Below are positions 1 through 8,317 of a stretch of DNA of 39,381 nucleotides, one piece after another; position 1 is the stretch's first letter; every line of letters begins with the position of its first letter. The notes below the pieces were generated by a model, which ran no database searches, was not told where the DNA came from, and saw only the letters and a program-made list of their open reading frames with translations. This stretch comes from Cyanobacteria bacterium DS2.3.42 (GTDB lineage Bacteria; Cyanobacteriota; Vampirovibrionia; Obscuribacterales; Obscuribacteraceae): positions 1 to 39,381 of the forward strand of contig PNLN01000130.1 in the NCBI GenBank assembly GCA_013823055.1, read 5' to 3'. A program made the position numbers and the translations under genes.

Positions 1-2
1 GA

Positions 3-161
3 GCGCACTGGTATTTGGCGCCTACCTCCAACCTTAATAGGACTGCTCTGCAGCTCCTCATTCTGCTATGTATTTACGCGCCGGGTTATCTGATGCCTAT
101 GCTGGGTCCAGCCTGCATCGGCATCTTGAGCGCCCTTGGTCCAATCATGTCGACCAAGTAA
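3..161 (+). CDS. C-terminal end of a membrane protein (cut by window edge)
   Basis: An open frame runs in from the left edge and ends at TAA 159-161, giving 52 residues with no start inside the window. After about 15 polar residues it is strongly hydrophobic (LQLLILLCIY, then LMPMLGPACIGILSAL), as expected for one or two last transmembrane helices, and ends with a short polar tail (MSTK). The family cannot be named from this fragment. The competing frame at 68-256 is arginine-rich and looks non-coding. That this is the end of a real gene is inferred from the hydrophobic pattern only. Confidence 0.4.
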   Translation, partial: AHWYLAPTSNLNRTALQLLILLCIYAPGYLMPMLGPACIGILSALGPIMSTK

Positions 162-296
162 AATTACGCACTGCAAGGGCTGAAACAGCAAGCGCAATGC
201 CTACAATGCAAACGCGTTTCCAAGAGAACAGGAAAAATACTGGCTCTCCGTGGTAAGACTTATATTGACTGGGTCCGGAGCGCTGGAGTTTTTATA

Positions 297-1082
297 GTGG
301 CATCCGATGGACGCATTCTAAATGCGCTCCCCTTTTTGAATCGACGTCACGCAAGGCGAAAGTTGTCTGCAATTCTGCCGACTCTCCTCGCGCTGGTTTC
401 TCTACCTGCTCTTACTGTTTCCTGCTTTGCCGGCAGTTACACATCACCACGCGGGCCTGAACCTTTCTACCCGCGCTTTCTAGTTTCCCCCATGCGTGAT
501 GACATTCCATACTCACCGGTCGGAATGGGTCTGGTAACATCGAAGGCTGGCTTCAGAATCCATCCAGTGACAGGTCGGGGTGACTTTCACTCCGGGGTCG
601 ATTTGGGCGCGCGTTTAAACCAGGAAGTCTATAACCTCCTTGATGGGCAAGTGATTCGGGTGGGCTGGCGAGGCGCGCTCGGATATCACGTCGAGGTTTT
701 CCATCCTTATCCATATCCCGGCATTCGTACGATCTGCGGGCACTTAAACGCATTCTGCGTTCGACCTGGCGAGTGGGTCTGCCGAGGTCGCGTGTTAGGT
801 TATGCCGGAACCACCGGGCGCTCTACCGGCGTACACGTGCACTACACGGTCGTTAAGGCGGATACGAAAGAGCTCATCGATCCGATGGAATATTTGCAAA
901 TGCTACCTAAGTATGTGAAAGCGCTGAAGAGTGCGCAGTACCAAGCAGCGATTGCTTTCTACAAACAGAACTCAAAGAAAAATCTAGAGAAGGTGAAGCC
1001 CCTTGACTTGGGCGATGAAGAAGAAGAGCCAAAGGAAGACGACAAGAAAGCCAGTCAAAAGCAAGAGTACGAAATTCCGTAA
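297..1082 (+). CDS. M23 (LytM-type) peptidase, exported
   Basis: A 261-residue protein with a basic N-terminus and a hydrophobic stretch at about 24-46 (signal peptide or anchor), then an M23 metallopeptidase domain at about 75-205. The zinc-ligand pattern is visible: H98xxxD102 in FHSGVDLG and H180-H182 in GVHVHYTVV. This family cuts peptide cross-bridges of peptidoglycan or, when degenerate, activates amidases; all expected ligands are present, so an active endopeptidase is likely. The C-terminal 35 residues are a highly charged Glu/Lys tail. The start is GTG 297, with GGAG at about 282-285; there is no in-frame ATG before residue 66. C43 follows LTV-S, which is not a canonical lipobox. It stands alone, with REP-like palindromes just downstream. 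Confidence 0.88.
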   Translation: MASDGRILNALPFLNRRHARRKLSAILPTLLALVSLPALTVSCFAGSYTSPRGPEPFYPRFLVSPMRDDIPYSPVGMGLVTSKAGFRIHPVTGRGDFHSGVDLGARLNQEVYNLLDGQVIRVGWRGALGYHVEVFHPYPYPGIRTICGHLNAFCVRPGEWVCRGRVLGYAGTTGRSTGVHVHYTVVKADTKELIDPMEYLQMLPKYVKALKSAQYQAAIAFYKQNSKKNLEKVKPLDLGDEEEEPKEDDKKASQKQEYEIP

Positions 1083-1091
1083 TCGGTTTAC

Positions 1092-1169
1092 TGTAGGGTC
1101 GACGCCATGCGTCGACCGCTTTAAAATAGCCAACTCAAAACCGGGCGACGCATGGCATCGCCCCTACAG
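1092..1169. repeat. Inverted pair of REP-like palindromes
   Basis: Two related hairpins point in opposite directions between the M23 gene and the end of the propeller gene. The left one has arms GGTCGACGC (1097-1105) and GCGTCGACC (1109-1117) around CAT and is preceded by TGTAG. The right one has GGGCGACGC (1143-1151) and GCATCGCCC (1155-1163) around ATG, followed by CTACAG. The outer CTGTAGGG and CCCCTACAG also pair, so the unit is BIME-like. The same element recurs at 8856-8880 and 23119-23144. It lies downstream of both flanking genes and may protect or end their transcripts; that role is inferred. Confidence 0.8.
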
Positions 1170-1192
1170 ATCAGTTGATCAAATCGTATAGG

Positions 1193-2506
1193 TCAGTTGA
1201 TCAAATATAGATTGCCGTCTTGCGAACCGACGAAAACGCCGGAGCCTGAAATTGATGGAGAGCTGACGATCGGTCTCTGGGTTTTGTATTTCCACTTGAT
1301 TCCGCCATTGCGGCAATCAATTGCATAGAGATTCGAATCAGAACTTCCGACATACAACATATTGCCGGCGAGCGCTGGCGAAGATGAGAGCAGCGGGACG
1401 GGGCTGTTCAATTGCGTTTTCCAGAGCATCTTTCCGGTATGAGCATCGAGGCAATACATTTTCAGATCGTCATTGCCGACGAAAATTTTTCCATTTGCGC
1501 CGACTGGTGAAACGCTGTAACTCTCAGCCCCTGGCACTTTCCATTTCAGTTTGCCACTGGAGAGATCGACGCAGTAGAACATTTTGTCCCACCCACCGAC
1601 AAAGACAAACCCATCCATTATTAGAGGCGAAGAGAAGATTTTGCTTCCCGTTTTGAAATGCCATTCGAGAAGTCCGTCACTCATGGACAACTTATAGATG
1701 TATCCGCCGTGCGACGTCACAACAATGGAATCGCCAGTCAGGCCGGGCGAAGACGTGATCCGTCCCTCGCCCTGGAATTTCCATTTCACAGCTCCGGAAT
1801 GAATATCGACGGCATATACATTTCCATCCCAGCCACCAACGTATGCCACACCGTTGAACACTGCGGGCGAAGATGAGATGCGGTCTTGCGTGTCCATCGA
1901 CCAAAGAATTTTTCCAGTCCGTGCATCGACTCCATATAATTTTTTGTCCTCGCATCCAACAACGACCACGCCGTCGTCAACGGCCGGTGAGGATTTCACC
2001 TTATCGCCGAGCTTTCTTCTCCAAACCATTCGGCCGGTTTTCTCGTCGAGCGCGTACAAGCAACTATCGTCGGATCCTACATATACTGCCCCGCGGTACA
2101 CAGCAGCCGAGGTATCAACTGCACCCTCGGCAGGAAAACTCCAACGCAAAGTTCCCTTAGGCACTAACCCCATCAACGACCCAGAACCGGTATGGTTGGG
2201 GTTTTGCAGGTACATTTGCCACCCGCCTTTAAAATGCTCTTGCAGATTAACTGTCGATTTTGTGACCTGTGCTTTTTGAACTTCAACAGGAGCAGGTGTT
2301 GTCACCTTAGGGTCGGCAGCCGCCACTGGCGCCGCTTTCTTAACTTGTGTGATTGGTGTCTTGGCCGGATCGTTTAGTCGGCCACTCGATGGGGTAGACG
2401 CCGAAGTTTTATCTTGCGCTTGCGCAAATGCAGCACAGGGACTCAATCCGCAAACTATCGTCACAATCGAAGCGGTGATGATTCGATCAAAGTCATAAGT
2501 TGTCAT
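1193..2506 (-). CDS. Exported PQQ-type beta-propeller protein
   Basis: With the chosen start the protein has 437 residues. A signal peptide is clear (MTTYDFDRIITASIVTIVC, then AAFAQAQ), followed by an Ala/Pro/Lys/Thr-rich linker and about eight repeats of roughly 40 residues. Each repeat has the form SSPAV..G.VYVG..D..LYALD..TG...W, the signature of PQQ-enzyme or BamB-like propeller blades. Such propellers serve as binding scaffolds or dehydrogenase folds. No dehydrogenase catalytic residues stand out, so I make no enzyme claim. The frame is open up to 2617, but ATG at 2506-2504 is preferred because it is preceded by AAGGGA and opens directly into the signal peptide. The last 14 bases of the gene are duplicated just beyond its stop. 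Confidence 0.85.
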   Translation of the reverse strand: MTTYDFDRIITASIVTIVCGLSPCAAFAQAQDKTSASTPSSGRLNDPAKTPITQVKKAAPVAAADPKVTTPAPVEVQKAQVTKSTVNLQEHFKGGWQMYLQNPNHTGSGSLMGLVPKGTLRWSFPAEGAVDTSAAVYRGAVYVGSDDSCLYALDEKTGRMVWRRKLGDKVKSSPAVDDGVVVVGCEDKKLYGVDARTGKILWSMDTQDRISSSPAVFNGVAYVGGWDGNVYAVDIHSGAVKWKFQGEGRITSSPGLTGDSIVVTSHGGYIYKLSMSDGLLEWHFKTGSKIFSSPLIMDGFVFVGGWDKMFYCVDLSSGKLKWKVPGAESYSVSPVGANGKIFVGNDDLKMYCLDAHTGKMLWKTQLNSPVPLLSSSPALAGNMLYVGSSDSNLYAIDCRNGGIKWKYKTQRPIVSSPSISGSGVFVGSQDGNLYLIN

Positions 2507-2861
2507 GAGAAAATCCCTTATTCGTGCACGCAGATTCGTAGCTGTTTTTGTATCGATATGGATGTGCATTATAGATCTTCGAGAAATATCTCGCGTTGAA
2601 TTTTCAACCAAAATCAAGACGTCTCAATCCTCATGAAAACCAAACCCCATCATGGTTTTGCGGAATCGACCAGAAAGGATCCTTTTGAACATCTGATGGC
2701 TATGTCGTTATGGGAAATGCAAAATTCTTGTTGGCTCAGAACGAACGCTATCATCATAATTTCCGTGAAACCCAAAACTGACGGCACTCTACAATCACGT
2801 GAACATCATTGTTTGAACGAGAGGACAAAAAAGAATTTTCCGAATTAGCAGTCGGAATCTA

Positions 2862-2890
2862 TTGTGTATTCAATTATGCGGTGATAGTAT
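2862..2890 (+). promoter_or_regulatory. Putative sigma70-type promoter of the HU gene
   Basis: TTGTGT (2862-2867) and TAGTAT (2885-2890) are separated by exactly 17 bases and lie about 50 bases before the HU start. The rest of the 2507-2938 spacer holds the 5' region of the minus-strand propeller gene. A 71-codon plus frame at 2633-2848 shows no convincing coding character. I see nothing else in it. Confidence 0.5.
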
Positions 2891-2938
2891 TCGTGCTTGT
2901 GGGTTGGGATGAGTATTTCCACTAAGGAGGAAATTCGA

Positions 2939-3346
2939 ATGAACCGAGCTGAGCTCGTTGAAAATGTAGCTAAGACCACAGGTCAAGCTAAGTCTGAAGT
3001 GACCAGAACTCTTTCTGCCTTCATTCACACCATCACTGGCGCTCTTTCCAAAGGCGACAAGGTCACCCTCGTCGGCTTCGGAACATTTGAACGTCGTAAT
3101 CGTAAAGCACGCACCGGCCGTAACCCGAGAACTCTTGCTCCGCTGAAAATCGCTGCAGCACGCGTTCCCGCATTCCGCGCTGGAAAAGAACTCAAGGACA
3201 TCGTTAATGGTCGCGCTAAGCAACCAACTTTGGTTCTTGCTAAGCCAAAAGCAGCTAAGCCTGCTGCTAAGAAAGCAGCTAAGCCTGCTAAGAAAGCTGC
3301 TAAGCCAGCTAAGAAAGCCGCTAAGAAGAGCGGTAAGAGAAGGTAA
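2939..3346 (+). CDS. HU-family nucleoid protein with lysine/alanine-rich tail
   Basis: A 135-residue DNA-binding protein. Residues 1-92 are a complete HU/IHF domain: helices 1-38, GFGTFERR, the DNA-wrapping arm with GRNPRT (60-65), and PAFRAGKELKD (77-87). HU dimers bend and compact DNA. Residues 101-135 form a tail of repeated AAKPAKK-type units ending KKSGKRR, like the tails of histone H1 and of mycobacterial HupB, which strengthen DNA binding. The start is ATG 2939 because a near-perfect AAGGAGG (2924-2930) lies 8 bases upstream; the frame extends further up without such support. It is monocistronic, with its own promoter at 2862 and terminator at 3412. Confidence 0.95.
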   Translation: MNRAELVENVAKTTGQAKSEVTRTLSAFIHTITGALSKGDKVTLVGFGTFERRNRKARTGRNPRTLAPLKIAAARVPAFRAGKELKDIVNGRAKQPTLVLAKPKAAKPAAKKAAKPAKKAAKPAKKAAKKSGKRR

Positions 3347-3411
3347 TCTTTCTCGATCTGAACCCTACGGTATTAATGGATTAGGTAAGGTAAGGATCAT
3401 CTCAACCACTA

Positions 3412-3453
3412 GAAAGGCGCAGGGCTCAGGTTCTGCGCCTTTCACCTTTTTGT
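3412..3453 (+). terminator. Rho-independent terminator of the HU gene
   Basis: The arms GAAAGGCGCAG (3412-3422) and CTGCGCCTTTC (3433-3443) are a perfect 11-bp stem with a 10-base loop, followed by ACCTTTTTGTTT. The tail TTTCACCTTTTTGT is shared with the terminator at 14065. Confidence 0.9.
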
Positions 3454-3480
3454 TTCTAGAAAAAACGATGAAACAAGGAA

Positions 3481-3849
3481 CTATTTTTTCGGACCAAAAA
3501 TATAAATGCCGTATTTCTCTTCCAGGGCATCGATTGTTTTGCCAATATCAATAGCCTTGACCTCAGGAAGAGAAAGCGCAAATCCAATTATGTAGTCCAC
3601 ATCATGCGCTGCTGCCTCTCTACCCTCTTCAAATGCTTTTGAATTGAGGAACATCGACAGGTAATAACACTCCAAACCTAACTCCGGATGATCTCGCAAA
3701 TGCTGCTCTGCCAAATTGAATACATAGAATGAATTGACGTGGCCGTGAGCCCCTGATGCAATGTCGTCCATCAATTTTCGAATAGCGACCGCTTCTTCTT
3801 GCCTGTCTTTGATTTGAAGGATTTCTGCAAATCGACTTTCAACATCCAT
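3481..3849 (-). CDS. Hypothetical protein, small helical
   Basis: A 122-residue soluble protein without a signal peptide or membrane segment. It is mostly predicted helix and acidic (for example MDVESRFAEILQIKDRQEE) and ends in KYGIYIFGPKK. I do not recognise the family. GAGGA about 7 bases before ATG 3849 supports the start. It converges on the HU gene and shares the 3347-3480 spacer with that gene's terminator. The composition is that of an ordinary coding gene. Confidence 0.65.
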   Translation of the reverse strand: MDVESRFAEILQIKDRQEEAVAIRKLMDDIASGAHGHVNSFYVFNLAEQHLRDHPELGLECYYLSMFLNSKAFEEGREAAAHDVDYIIGFALSLPEVKAIDIGKTIDALEEKYGIYIFGPKK

Positions 3850-4069
3850 TTCAATTCCTCGCTGCGACCTAATGTTTCCACCTTAGGCAAAAGGCAAAGG
3901 AAACTGAAGTGAAGTCACTGAAGAGATTAAAATGACTGTAATCGCCAACTGACTGCGCTCTTCAGCGCTTTCCCTGATTCATTAGACCAAAGCTTTTCCA
4001 TCGGATTTGAATTAAGATCCATATTTGGAGACGTCGACTTAACTCGCCGCGGCGCATTGGAGCAAAACA

Positions 4070-4978
4070 ATGGACAGGACCGATCATGACGAGAGCATCT
4101 TGCAAAACGTTTGCATCGCAATACCCTGCAGCGTTGACTGGAACACAATGAAGGGCAATGACGAAGTTCGGCTTTGCGGTGGCTGCGACAAAAACGTCTA
4201 CAACATTTCCGCGATGAGCAAAAAACGCGCGGAGGAAGTTTTGAGCGGACCTACACTTCCCTGCCTTCAATTATCCCGCCGCGACGATGGAACACTTGTC
4301 ACAGACGAATGTCCGAAGATTCTGCGCCCCATTAGATCGAGCTGGGCAAAGTTAGTCGGCTCATTCTTGTCCTTGTTGGCTGCAATGTCGCCTCAATTAG
4401 CATCTGCATCTGACGACAAAGCAATGAAGCACTTCTATCTTCGAGGCCGCCCAGCCGCCGTGAGTACAAAAGCCGGTGAAGCAACGAGTCAAAGTACGGA
4501 ACCACCGAAAAAAAACATTCAAATGCCACTGCCTCCGGGAATGCCAGCCTTCATCAGCAGACCTCAAACAGCCGCAAACTTCTGGCCCGCCTCAATTTCA
4601 GGACTTGGATTTTCAAAAGAAGATCTGCCTCTGAATATCTCCGAGAAATTCACACAGGAACAGATCGATGCGATCGACGGCAAAAAGATCCAACTAGACT
4701 CCGTGCCGCCGCAATTGGACAAGTCTGCATGGGAGTTATTTTTCAAAGCAAGAAAACTCCATATGAAAGCATCAATGCACTTCGTCAACAAAGAAATTGG
4801 CAAAGCGACAAAAGAATGTCAAGAATCGCAAAAGCTCTACCAGCTGGCACTTGAGCAAATTTCCAGAGGGAAGCACGATGACGCTTTCGCGGCGTTGGTC
4901 TACCAAGAGCAGAACAAAATAACTCAAATGGAAGAACAGTGCCGGCAATGCGAAATCAAATCATCGAAGCAAAAGTAG
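4070..4978 (+). CDS. Membrane protein with N-terminal six-cysteine domain
   Basis: A 302-residue protein. The first 85 residues carry a recurrent bacterial cysteine module: C15, C20, then WNTMKGNDEVRLCGGC (C36, C39), KNVYNISAMSKKRAEEVL, C65, and RRDDGTLVTDECP (C81). The same pattern (CxxxWxxMxGdxxvRxCxxCxxxVyNlSam, later RxDGTxxTxxCP) heads many otherwise unrelated proteins of myxobacteria and other phyla, and probably binds a metal or Fe-S cluster. A hydrophobic helix follows (WAKLVGSFLSLLAAMSPQLAS, about 109-130), then a Pro-rich linker and a helical C-terminal domain rich in Lys, Glu and Gln (about 200-302). The cysteine domain would lie in the cytoplasm and the rest outside. TTGGAGC lies 8-14 bases before ATG 4070. 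The function is unknown. Confidence 0.75.
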   Translation: MDRTDHDESILQNVCIAIPCSVDWNTMKGNDEVRLCGGCDKNVYNISAMSKKRAEEVLSGPTLPCLQLSRRDDGTLVTDECPKILRPIRSSWAKLVGSFLSLLAAMSPQLASASDDKAMKHFYLRGRPAAVSTKAGEATSQSTEPPKKNIQMPLPPGMPAFISRPQTAANFWPASISGLGFSKEDLPLNISEKFTQEQIDAIDGKKIQLDSVPPQLDKSAWELFFKARKLHMKASMHFVNKEIGKATKECQESQKLYQLALEQISRGKHDDAFAALVYQEQNKITQMEEQCRQCEIKSSKQK

Positions 4979-5053
4979 CTTGTAAAAATCGCATTTTCGT
5001 TGCGCCGTTAAGAGCACGAGCATGGACGCCCTCAATTTCAATCTCGCCTTCAC

Positions 5054-5212
5054 CCCGAAAAATGATCATTTTTCGGGTGCCCTCTATCGTAAAGGCTTGC
5101 GCACCAAGCGTTTAGGAAAAACCTGCAATGCCCAATTGAAAAATCAGCAAAAGCATTGCAGGCAGCGCGTTTCAAGGTTATGGCATGACGAAAAATGATT
5201 ATTTTTCGTCAT
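5054..5212. repeat. Palindrome / stem-loop / palindrome composite element
   Basis: The 4979-5377 spacer has no convincing gene but holds three strong structures in a row. A 24-bp perfect palindrome (5054-5077, left half CCCGAAAAATGA) comes first. A hairpin follows with perfect 10-bp arms CCTGCAATGC (5122-5131) and GCATTGCAGG (5153-5162). Last is a second palindrome with 12-bp arms ATGACGAAAAAT and ATTTTTCGTCAT around GATT (5185-5212). The outer two share a core CGAAAAATGATnATTTTTCG differing at one base. The whole is therefore one imperfect inverted repeat of about 160 bases. It may be a small non-autonomous mobile element or a structured RNA. Confidence 0.7.
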
Positions 5213-5377
5213 AAAGGCCAAACTGAATTTTATTGCCACAAACATGCAGCGCAAATGCTGTTTTCAAACGGCACATCGCGCGGAACAATACTTTTTGATG
5301 GGAGTTTCTTTTTGATTGGAACTTCGACCAGGTGACCTTGTCGATCAGTCATCTATTTTTCCGTGGAGGAAGCATCT

Positions 5378-6445
5378 GTGTTTCTAAATAAGTTTGTATT
5401 GCTTGGTCTAGGTGCAACCGCGTTGAACGCGGCAACCACTGTGACGCGTATGATGCGCCGCATTGATTTCGAGGACAAAGTCGTCGTCATCACCGGAGGA
5501 AGCCGGGGACTGGGTTTAGTACTAGCGCGCAAATTGGCTAAAGAGAAAGCCAGGCTCGTTCTTATGGCGCGAAGCATGGAGGAGCTGGATACAGCCCAGA
5601 AGGAATTGCTGGAAAAGGACGCTGATGTTCGCATTGTCGTGTGCGACGTCACCGTTGAAAAAGAAGTCGAAGCCGCCTTTGCCAAAATCATTGAAGAGAT
5701 GGGCTCCATTGACATCCTTATCAACAATGCTGGCGTTATCCAAGTCGGGCCGCACGATTCGATGACCACAACAGATTACAAAAACGCACTTGACAGCCAC
5801 TTCTGGGCGCCGCTGTATGCGGCTTTGGCGGTCGTACCGCACATGCGCGAGAAGAAATTCGGTCGCATAGTGAACATTGCTTCGATCGGCGGAAAGATAA
5901 GCGTGCCGCATCTTTTGCCCTACAACGCTAGTAAATTCGCTTTAGCGGGGCTTTCGGAAGGGCTCCGGTATGAATTGATGCCGGACAACGTTTTCGTCAC
6001 TACAGTGTGCCCAGGCTTAATGAGAACCGGAAGTCACGTCAACGCCAAGTTCAAAGGTCAGAACAAACTTGAATATGCTCTTTTCAGCACTATGAACTCG
6101 CTGCCATTCTTATCTGCAAATGCAGAAAGAGCTGCTCACGAAATCATCGACGCTTGCCGCTACGGCGACGCCGAGTTGATCATCACATTTCCGGCGCAAC
6201 TGGCGGCAAAATTCAGAGCATTATTTCCGGCCGCCACTGCAGAAGCACTCGGAACCGTAAGTCGTTTTCTGCCGAAGAAAGGCGATACCGGCAACGAAAC
6301 TCACACTGGAAAGCAGAGCCAGAGCGAGCTTTCGCCAAATGCTTTGACCTATCTCTCTGACAAAGCAGTGTTGAAAAACAACGAAGATCTCGTTGCTGCC
6401 AGAGAGAGCGGAAATGGTGATGGAAACGGAGCGGGAGAGAATTGA
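5378..6445 (+). CDS. Short-chain dehydrogenase/reductase (SDR), classical type
   Basis: A 355-residue NAD(P)-dependent oxidoreductase. The Rossmann signature TGGSRGLG is at 39-46, NNAG at 115-118, and the catalytic S168, Y181 and K185 in SIGG...YNASK. The N-terminal 25 residues are hydrophobic (FVLLGLGATALNAATTV) and may anchor it to the membrane. A hydrophilic C-terminal extension of about 90 residues beyond the usual 250-residue SDR is low in complexity (GNGDGNGAGEN). The substrate cannot be read from the sequence. GTG 5378 is chosen because TGGAGGA (5364-5370) lies 7 bases upstream; an earlier GTG at 5363 would overlap that site. It converges on the histidine kinase gene. Confidence 0.85.
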   Translation: MFLNKFVLLGLGATALNAATTVTRMMRRIDFEDKVVVITGGSRGLGLVLARKLAKEKARLVLMARSMEELDTAQKELLEKDADVRIVVCDVTVEKEVEAAFAKIIEEMGSIDILINNAGVIQVGPHDSMTTTDYKNALDSHFWAPLYAALAVVPHMREKKFGRIVNIASIGGKISVPHLLPYNASKFALAGLSEGLRYELMPDNVFVTTVCPGLMRTGSHVNAKFKGQNKLEYALFSTMNSLPFLSANAERAAHEIIDACRYGDAELIITFPAQLAAKFRALFPAATAEALGTVSRFLPKKGDTGNETHTGKQSQSELSPNALTYLSDKAVLKNNEDLVAARESGNGDGNGAGEN

Positions 6446-6463
6446 CGAGGAAAACAGCGGTAA

Positions 6464-8317
6464 TTAATTTCCGTTCTTCGACGTCAAACTAAACCAAAAG
6501 ATCGAACCGCCGCCGTCAGCATCACGAACGCCAATCGAGCCGCCGTGCTGCGAAACGATAGCTTTGCAGATCGCCAGACCAAGACCAAAACCGATCTTTG
6601 AATCGCGCTTTTTGTCGGCTTGTTTGAAGCGCTCGAAAATCGCCTTCTTTTTCGACGCCGGCACGCCCGGACCTTGATCGGCGACTTCGACAATTGTTTG
6701 ATCGCCGTCTGTCTTGTTTGAGAGTCTGATCTCACCACCTTCAGGCGAGTATTTGATTGCGTTTGATACCAAATTCATAACCACTTCCTGAATATAAGAG
6801 CGGTCTGCAAACACAGACTGGCTGTGACTCTCATTAATGAGCTTAAGATTTTTAGGTTCCAACTGAGGTGCGATTAGCGAAACAACCTCTGACGCGATTT
6901 GTGAAACATCGACGATCTCAGGATTTAGTTCTATATCTGTTGTGGCAATTTGCTCAATCTGCAACAAGCGATTGACCAACTCCAGCAACACAGAAGAGTT
7001 ATGCAGAGCCACATTCAAGCGATCGACCGTTTCTTTATTCAATTCTCCATGTGCACCTTTTATAGCCAATTGCAAGACACCACTAATGGTGCCCAACGGA
7101 GTGCGCATATCGTGACTGACCATTGAAAAGAAATCGGATTTTGCTTGTTTTAACCTGAAAGATTCTGATTCATCAGCAACTACCGTTAGAAATTTCTGCT
7201 TGTCATTGCTGTCGAATGATACAGTAGAAACCTTGACTGGGACGAGTTCTTTATCTGGTGTAACCGCAAAAAATTCCATTGGTGCAGTTACGGTTTCTCT
7301 GGCAAGCATTGTAATAAAATTCGGTCGCATCTCCGGATTGAGTTGAAATAATTTGGCAAGTTGCTGTTCGTGAAAATAATTCAGATCTATGTGAAAACAG
7401 TCTTTGGCGAACTTATTGATGGACTCCACGTGACCTTCCGAATCAGTGATGAACAGTGCCGATGGAAGGGCATCAATTACTGTTTGCAACTTATCTCTCG
7501 ATGATGCGATTTGCTGCATCATTTCCAGTTGTGCCTGACGACCAGCCTCTAAATTCTCAGCCATAGCACGAAAACTATTATCTAGTTCTCCCAGCTCATC
7601 ATCAGATTTCATAGATGGTAAAAGCGGCTGGTGATCGGCCAAACGCTTGTAGTTTTCTCTTATTGCAGTAACTCGGCGCACAATAAACTGAGTCACATAG
7701 AGAGCAAAAATTGCAGAAAATAGTGAATTGAGCAACAGTGTCAAATCAAAGAAGTTGCGAAATACGGCTCTCTGTGCGGTTTCTGCCACCACACCGGTTT
7801 CGACTGCAATTCTTGCTTTTTTGTCTATTCCTCGGAGTGTTTCAATCAAAGAAAGCATCGCGCGTTTGACTCGCTGGTTTCTCTCAAGGTCTTCAAAAAA
7901 CGAGCCTAACTGATTATCCGCATCCGGCCGAAAGTCAGACTCCTTCAAGGAATGAAGCAGCTCAGCATAAAGGAAATGGACTTTTGAAGCGTCGGCCGGA
8001 GCATTCAATTTTGTGGTCAGCAATAGCTCCAGGGCAGAAATATCGTCGCGCATTTTCTGCATGTACATGTCGAATTCTTCTTTGTCTTTTTTGCTGTGAA
8101 ACATCTTGTACTGCATCAATGCCTGAAGCGCGAAAACTTCATTGGTGATGATGCTGTTGGCGGTGCTTGCCTCTGCACGCCGACTTTCCAGCTCCTCGAC
8201 CTGCTTTTCGAGGGATTTAACCTGCCTTTGCGTCTCCGAGTAGAGGTAGACGTTGACCGAAAGCGGCACCAAAACAGCCAGACATAGCTTATGAGTGAGA
8301 GTAAGTTTTGCGGGCAT
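6464..8317 (-). CDS. Sensor histidine kinase (HAMP-PAS-HisKA-HATPase)
   Basis: A 617-residue membrane sensor kinase. The order is: TM1 (about 9-26), an extracytoplasmic helical sensor region (27-185), TM2 (about 188-213), HAMP linker (214-265), PAS domain (about 275-385), HisKA with SHDMRTPL and phospho-acceptor H402, and HATPase with N-box NLVSNAIKYS (515-524), DQGPG (547-551), FERF (561-564) and GFGLGL (576-581). All catalytic motifs are intact. No response regulator or regulated gene is adjacent, so it is an orphan. The periplasmic part is rich in Glu, Lys and Leu and resembles a four-helix sensor; its ligand is unknown. Confidence 0.93.
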   Translation of the reverse strand: MPAKLTLTHKLCLAVLVPLSVNVYLYSETQRQVKSLEKQVEELESRRAEASTANSIITNEVFALQALMQYKMFHSKKDKEEFDMYMQKMRDDISALELLLTTKLNAPADASKVHFLYAELLHSLKESDFRPDADNQLGSFFEDLERNQRVKRAMLSLIETLRGIDKKARIAVETGVVAETAQRAVFRNFFDLTLLLNSLFSAIFALYVTQFIVRRVTAIRENYKRLADHQPLLPSMKSDDELGELDNSFRAMAENLEAGRQAQLEMMQQIASSRDKLQTVIDALPSALFITDSEGHVESINKFAKDCFHIDLNYFHEQQLAKLFQLNPEMRPNFITMLARETVTAPMEFFAVTPDKELVPVKVSTVSFDSNDKQKFLTVVADESESFRLKQAKSDFFSMVSHDMRTPLGTISGVLQLAIKGAHGELNKETVDRLNVALHNSSVLLELVNRLLQIEQIATTDIELNPEIVDVSQIASEVVSLIAPQLEPKNLKLINESHSQSVFADRSYIQEVVMNLVSNAIKYSPEGGEIRLSNKTDGDQTIVEVADQGPGVPASKKKAIFERFKQADKKRDSKIGFGLGLAICKAIVSQHGGSIGVRDADGGGSIFWFSLTSKNGN

